DNA of 19,470 bases, taken from assembly GCA_964373775.1 (NCBI GenBank), contig CAYJWA010000013.1:1-19470 (forward strand), written 5' to 3'. Positions 18,429 through 19,470 of the stretch are shown here, piece after piece. The position numbers were made by a program, and so were the translations under genes. Below the pieces are notes generated by a model that searched no databases, was not told where the DNA came from, and saw nothing but the letters and a program-made list of their open reading frames with translations. This DNA comes from UBA10002 sp964373775. GTDB lineage: Bacteria; Patescibacteriota; Minisyncoccia; Phycocordibacterales; UBA10002. The first letter of the stretch is position 1. Each line of letters begins with the position of its first letter.

Positions 18429-19184
18429 TTATTTTTTGCGGGAGACATAAAACATGGGCGAGGAGATACGGTGTTGAGGAGCAATCGCGTTCGCGCGTTC
18501 GCAAAACTCAAGAGAAAATCCAGTTGCCGCAATCGCTTTCTTCACCTCCGCAACGGATGGAATATGAATGTACTGTTTCTCGTAATGCGGAATGTCGTCT
18601 TTTGCAGATGTCTCCTTGCTGAAAAACCGATCTCCCCATTCTTCTTCGTCAATCCGAAATCCAAGCGGTCGGAAGATAAAATGCTTCAACCATTGTACCA
18701 GCCAGAAAAAAATGAAACCGCGTATTCTTCTGATATGCGTGGTAAAGATAAAACAGCCGCCCGGTTTGAGCACGCGCCGAATTTCGTGAAGCGCGCGCAG
18801 GCGGTTCGCGCTCCCCGGAATCTGCGTCCACCCTTGATTGGAAAACAGCACGCAGTCAAAAGAATTATCCGGAAATCGCAGTCGCGCCGCATCCCCAACT
18901 TCATAAGAAATGGCGAGTTCTTTTACCGCAGCAATCTTCTTCGCGTTCTCAATCATCTCCGGCGTGATATCAACGCCGACAACCTTGTACCCCATCAGGA
19001 AGAGCGGAATCGTGGTGCGCCCGGTGCCGCAGCCAAGGTCCAACACCAGCGCGCCGTACGGAAAATACCGCTTAATCACAACCTCCTCGCTCGGCCATAA
19101 CCCTGCCTCGGCTTTCGCAGCATAAAACGCCTGCGCCGCAGGCAAACCGAATTGTTGAATCACCTGTTCCTGTAGATTCTTCAT
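18429..19184 (-). CDS. Class I SAM-dependent methyltransferase
   Basis: A 251-residue protein with a Rossmann methyltransferase core: motif I VLDLGCGTGRTT (47-58), VVGVDITPEMIENAKK (68-83, acidic residue Asp72 for the ribose of SAM), YEVGDAARLRFPDNSFDCVLFS (94-115) and the post-core EIRRVLKPGGCFIFTTH (134-150). The C-terminal half has a hydrophobic stretch (FIFFWLVQWLKHFIF) that may touch the membrane, and the small-molecule target is unknown. I chose ATG 19184; a GTG at 19193 is in frame. The gene is flanked on both sides by copies of palindrome A (18384-18427 and 19217-19281). Confidence 0.85.
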   Translation of the reverse strand: MKNLQEQVIQQFGLPAAQAFYAAKAEAGLWPSEEVVIKRYFPYGALVLDLGCGTGRTTIPLFLMGYKVVGVDITPEMIENAKKIAAVKELAISYEVGDAARLRFPDNSFDCVLFSNQGWTQIPGSANRLRALHEIRRVLKPGGCFIFTTHIRRIRGFIFFWLVQWLKHFIFRPLGFRIDEEEWGDRFFSKETSAKDDIPHYEKQYIHIPSVAEVKKAIAATGFSLEFCERANAIAPQHRISSPMFYVSRKK

Positions 19185-19216
19185 AAAAATCACTTATCGC
19201 TACTCGTCTTATCCGC

Positions 19217-19281
19217 TCCACTTTACCCAAGCATGCCCCGCACTAAAAGTATTTATTCTTTTAGTGCGCGGGTAAAGTGGA
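19217..19281. repeat. Palindromic element A, copy 4, split by a nested hairpin
   Basis: Outer 12-bp arms TCCACTTTACCC (19217-19228) and its complement (19270-19281) match the shared element. Between them lies a second palindrome, GCACTAAAAG and CTTTTAGTGC (19240-19249, 19258-19267), around TATTTATT. It looks like one palindrome inserted in another. Confidence 0.88.
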
Positions 19282-19330
19282 ACAAACGAGACAGCAAAAC
19301 CCATTTCGCCAAAAGCCCTTCCAAATCCTA

Positions 19331-19359
19331 GCCTCGTCCCGCCAATGGCGGGACGAGGC
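19331..19359. repeat. 29-bp perfect palindrome
   Basis: 14-bp arms (GCCTCGTCCCGCCA and its complement) around one A, in the gene-free stretch between 19185 and the window end. That stretch otherwise shows no gene I can support. Confidence 0.88.
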
Positions 19360-19470
19360 GACCTCTTCAAACTTGCAAAATCCTGATTGGCGGAGAGAGA
19401 TTCGTCCCGTGCAAAGCGGTGAAATTGTATCTTTTGCGCGAACTTTTTTTGAACGAAATTGACCCGTCGC

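Noticed and set aside
19211..19470. Minus-strand frame open from the window edge
   Set aside because: It runs through two palindromes, has no family resemblance and lacks a visible start; the edge may hide a real gene, but I cannot support it.

Overview
The window looks like part of a Candidate Phyla Radiation (Patescibacteria, probably Parcubacteria) genome from a metagenome scaffold. This is inference. The signs are a run of exactly 100 Ns (15891-15990), short divergent versions of housekeeping proteins, few Shine-Dalgarno sequences, several -10 boxes sitting directly against start codons, and many small palindromic and heptameric repeats inside intergenic, coding and RNA genes. The standard code fits: TGA closes at least the genes at 10117 and 13356, so this is not a UGA-glycine lineage.

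Layout. At 259-3670 are two parts of a phosphohistidine dikinase on the minus strand: an ATP-grasp protein (2590-3627) and a protein ending in the swivelling phosphohistidine domain (303-1820). A plus-strand histidine-phosphatase-like gene (1949-2527) lies between them. At 3814-5060 are miaA, an unusual tRNA-Trp and rpmG (L33) on the plus strand. At 5232-6984 are alr (minus), a small protein with an RNA polymerase alpha-CTD-like domain (plus) and tRNA-Tyr (minus), whose antisense overlaps the end of the alpha-CTD reading frame. At 7074-15785 is a minus-strand series: an O-antigen-ligase-like protein with TPRs, murJ, a membrane-anchored trypsin-like protein without its catalytic His and Ser, and a ClpB-type disaggregase. 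Two copies of a 90-bp repeat separate members of this series. At 15992-17416 are the RNase P RNA with its own promoter and a large insertion, a DUF192 protein and a possible 59-residue ORF. At 17436-19184 are a polytopic membrane protein and a SAM methyltransferase.

How the genes work together. murJ and the ligase-like gene suggest cell-envelope polymer export and assembly, and alr supplies D-alanine for peptidoglycan. miaA, the tRNAs, L33 and RNase P serve translation. The alpha-CTD protein may act in transcription. ClpB handles protein quality control.

The most unusual signal is the repeat content. Palindromes with 12-20 bp arms, and tandem arrays of 7-bp units with unrelated unit sequences, occur between genes and also inside reading frames (the ATP-grasp gene, miaA, alr, DUF192) and inside the RNase P RNA. 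The frames stay open, and most insertions fall in positions where the families vary in length. This resembles the palindromic elements that Rickettsia inserts into genes and the heptameric repeats of cyanobacteria, but here with several families in under 20 kb.
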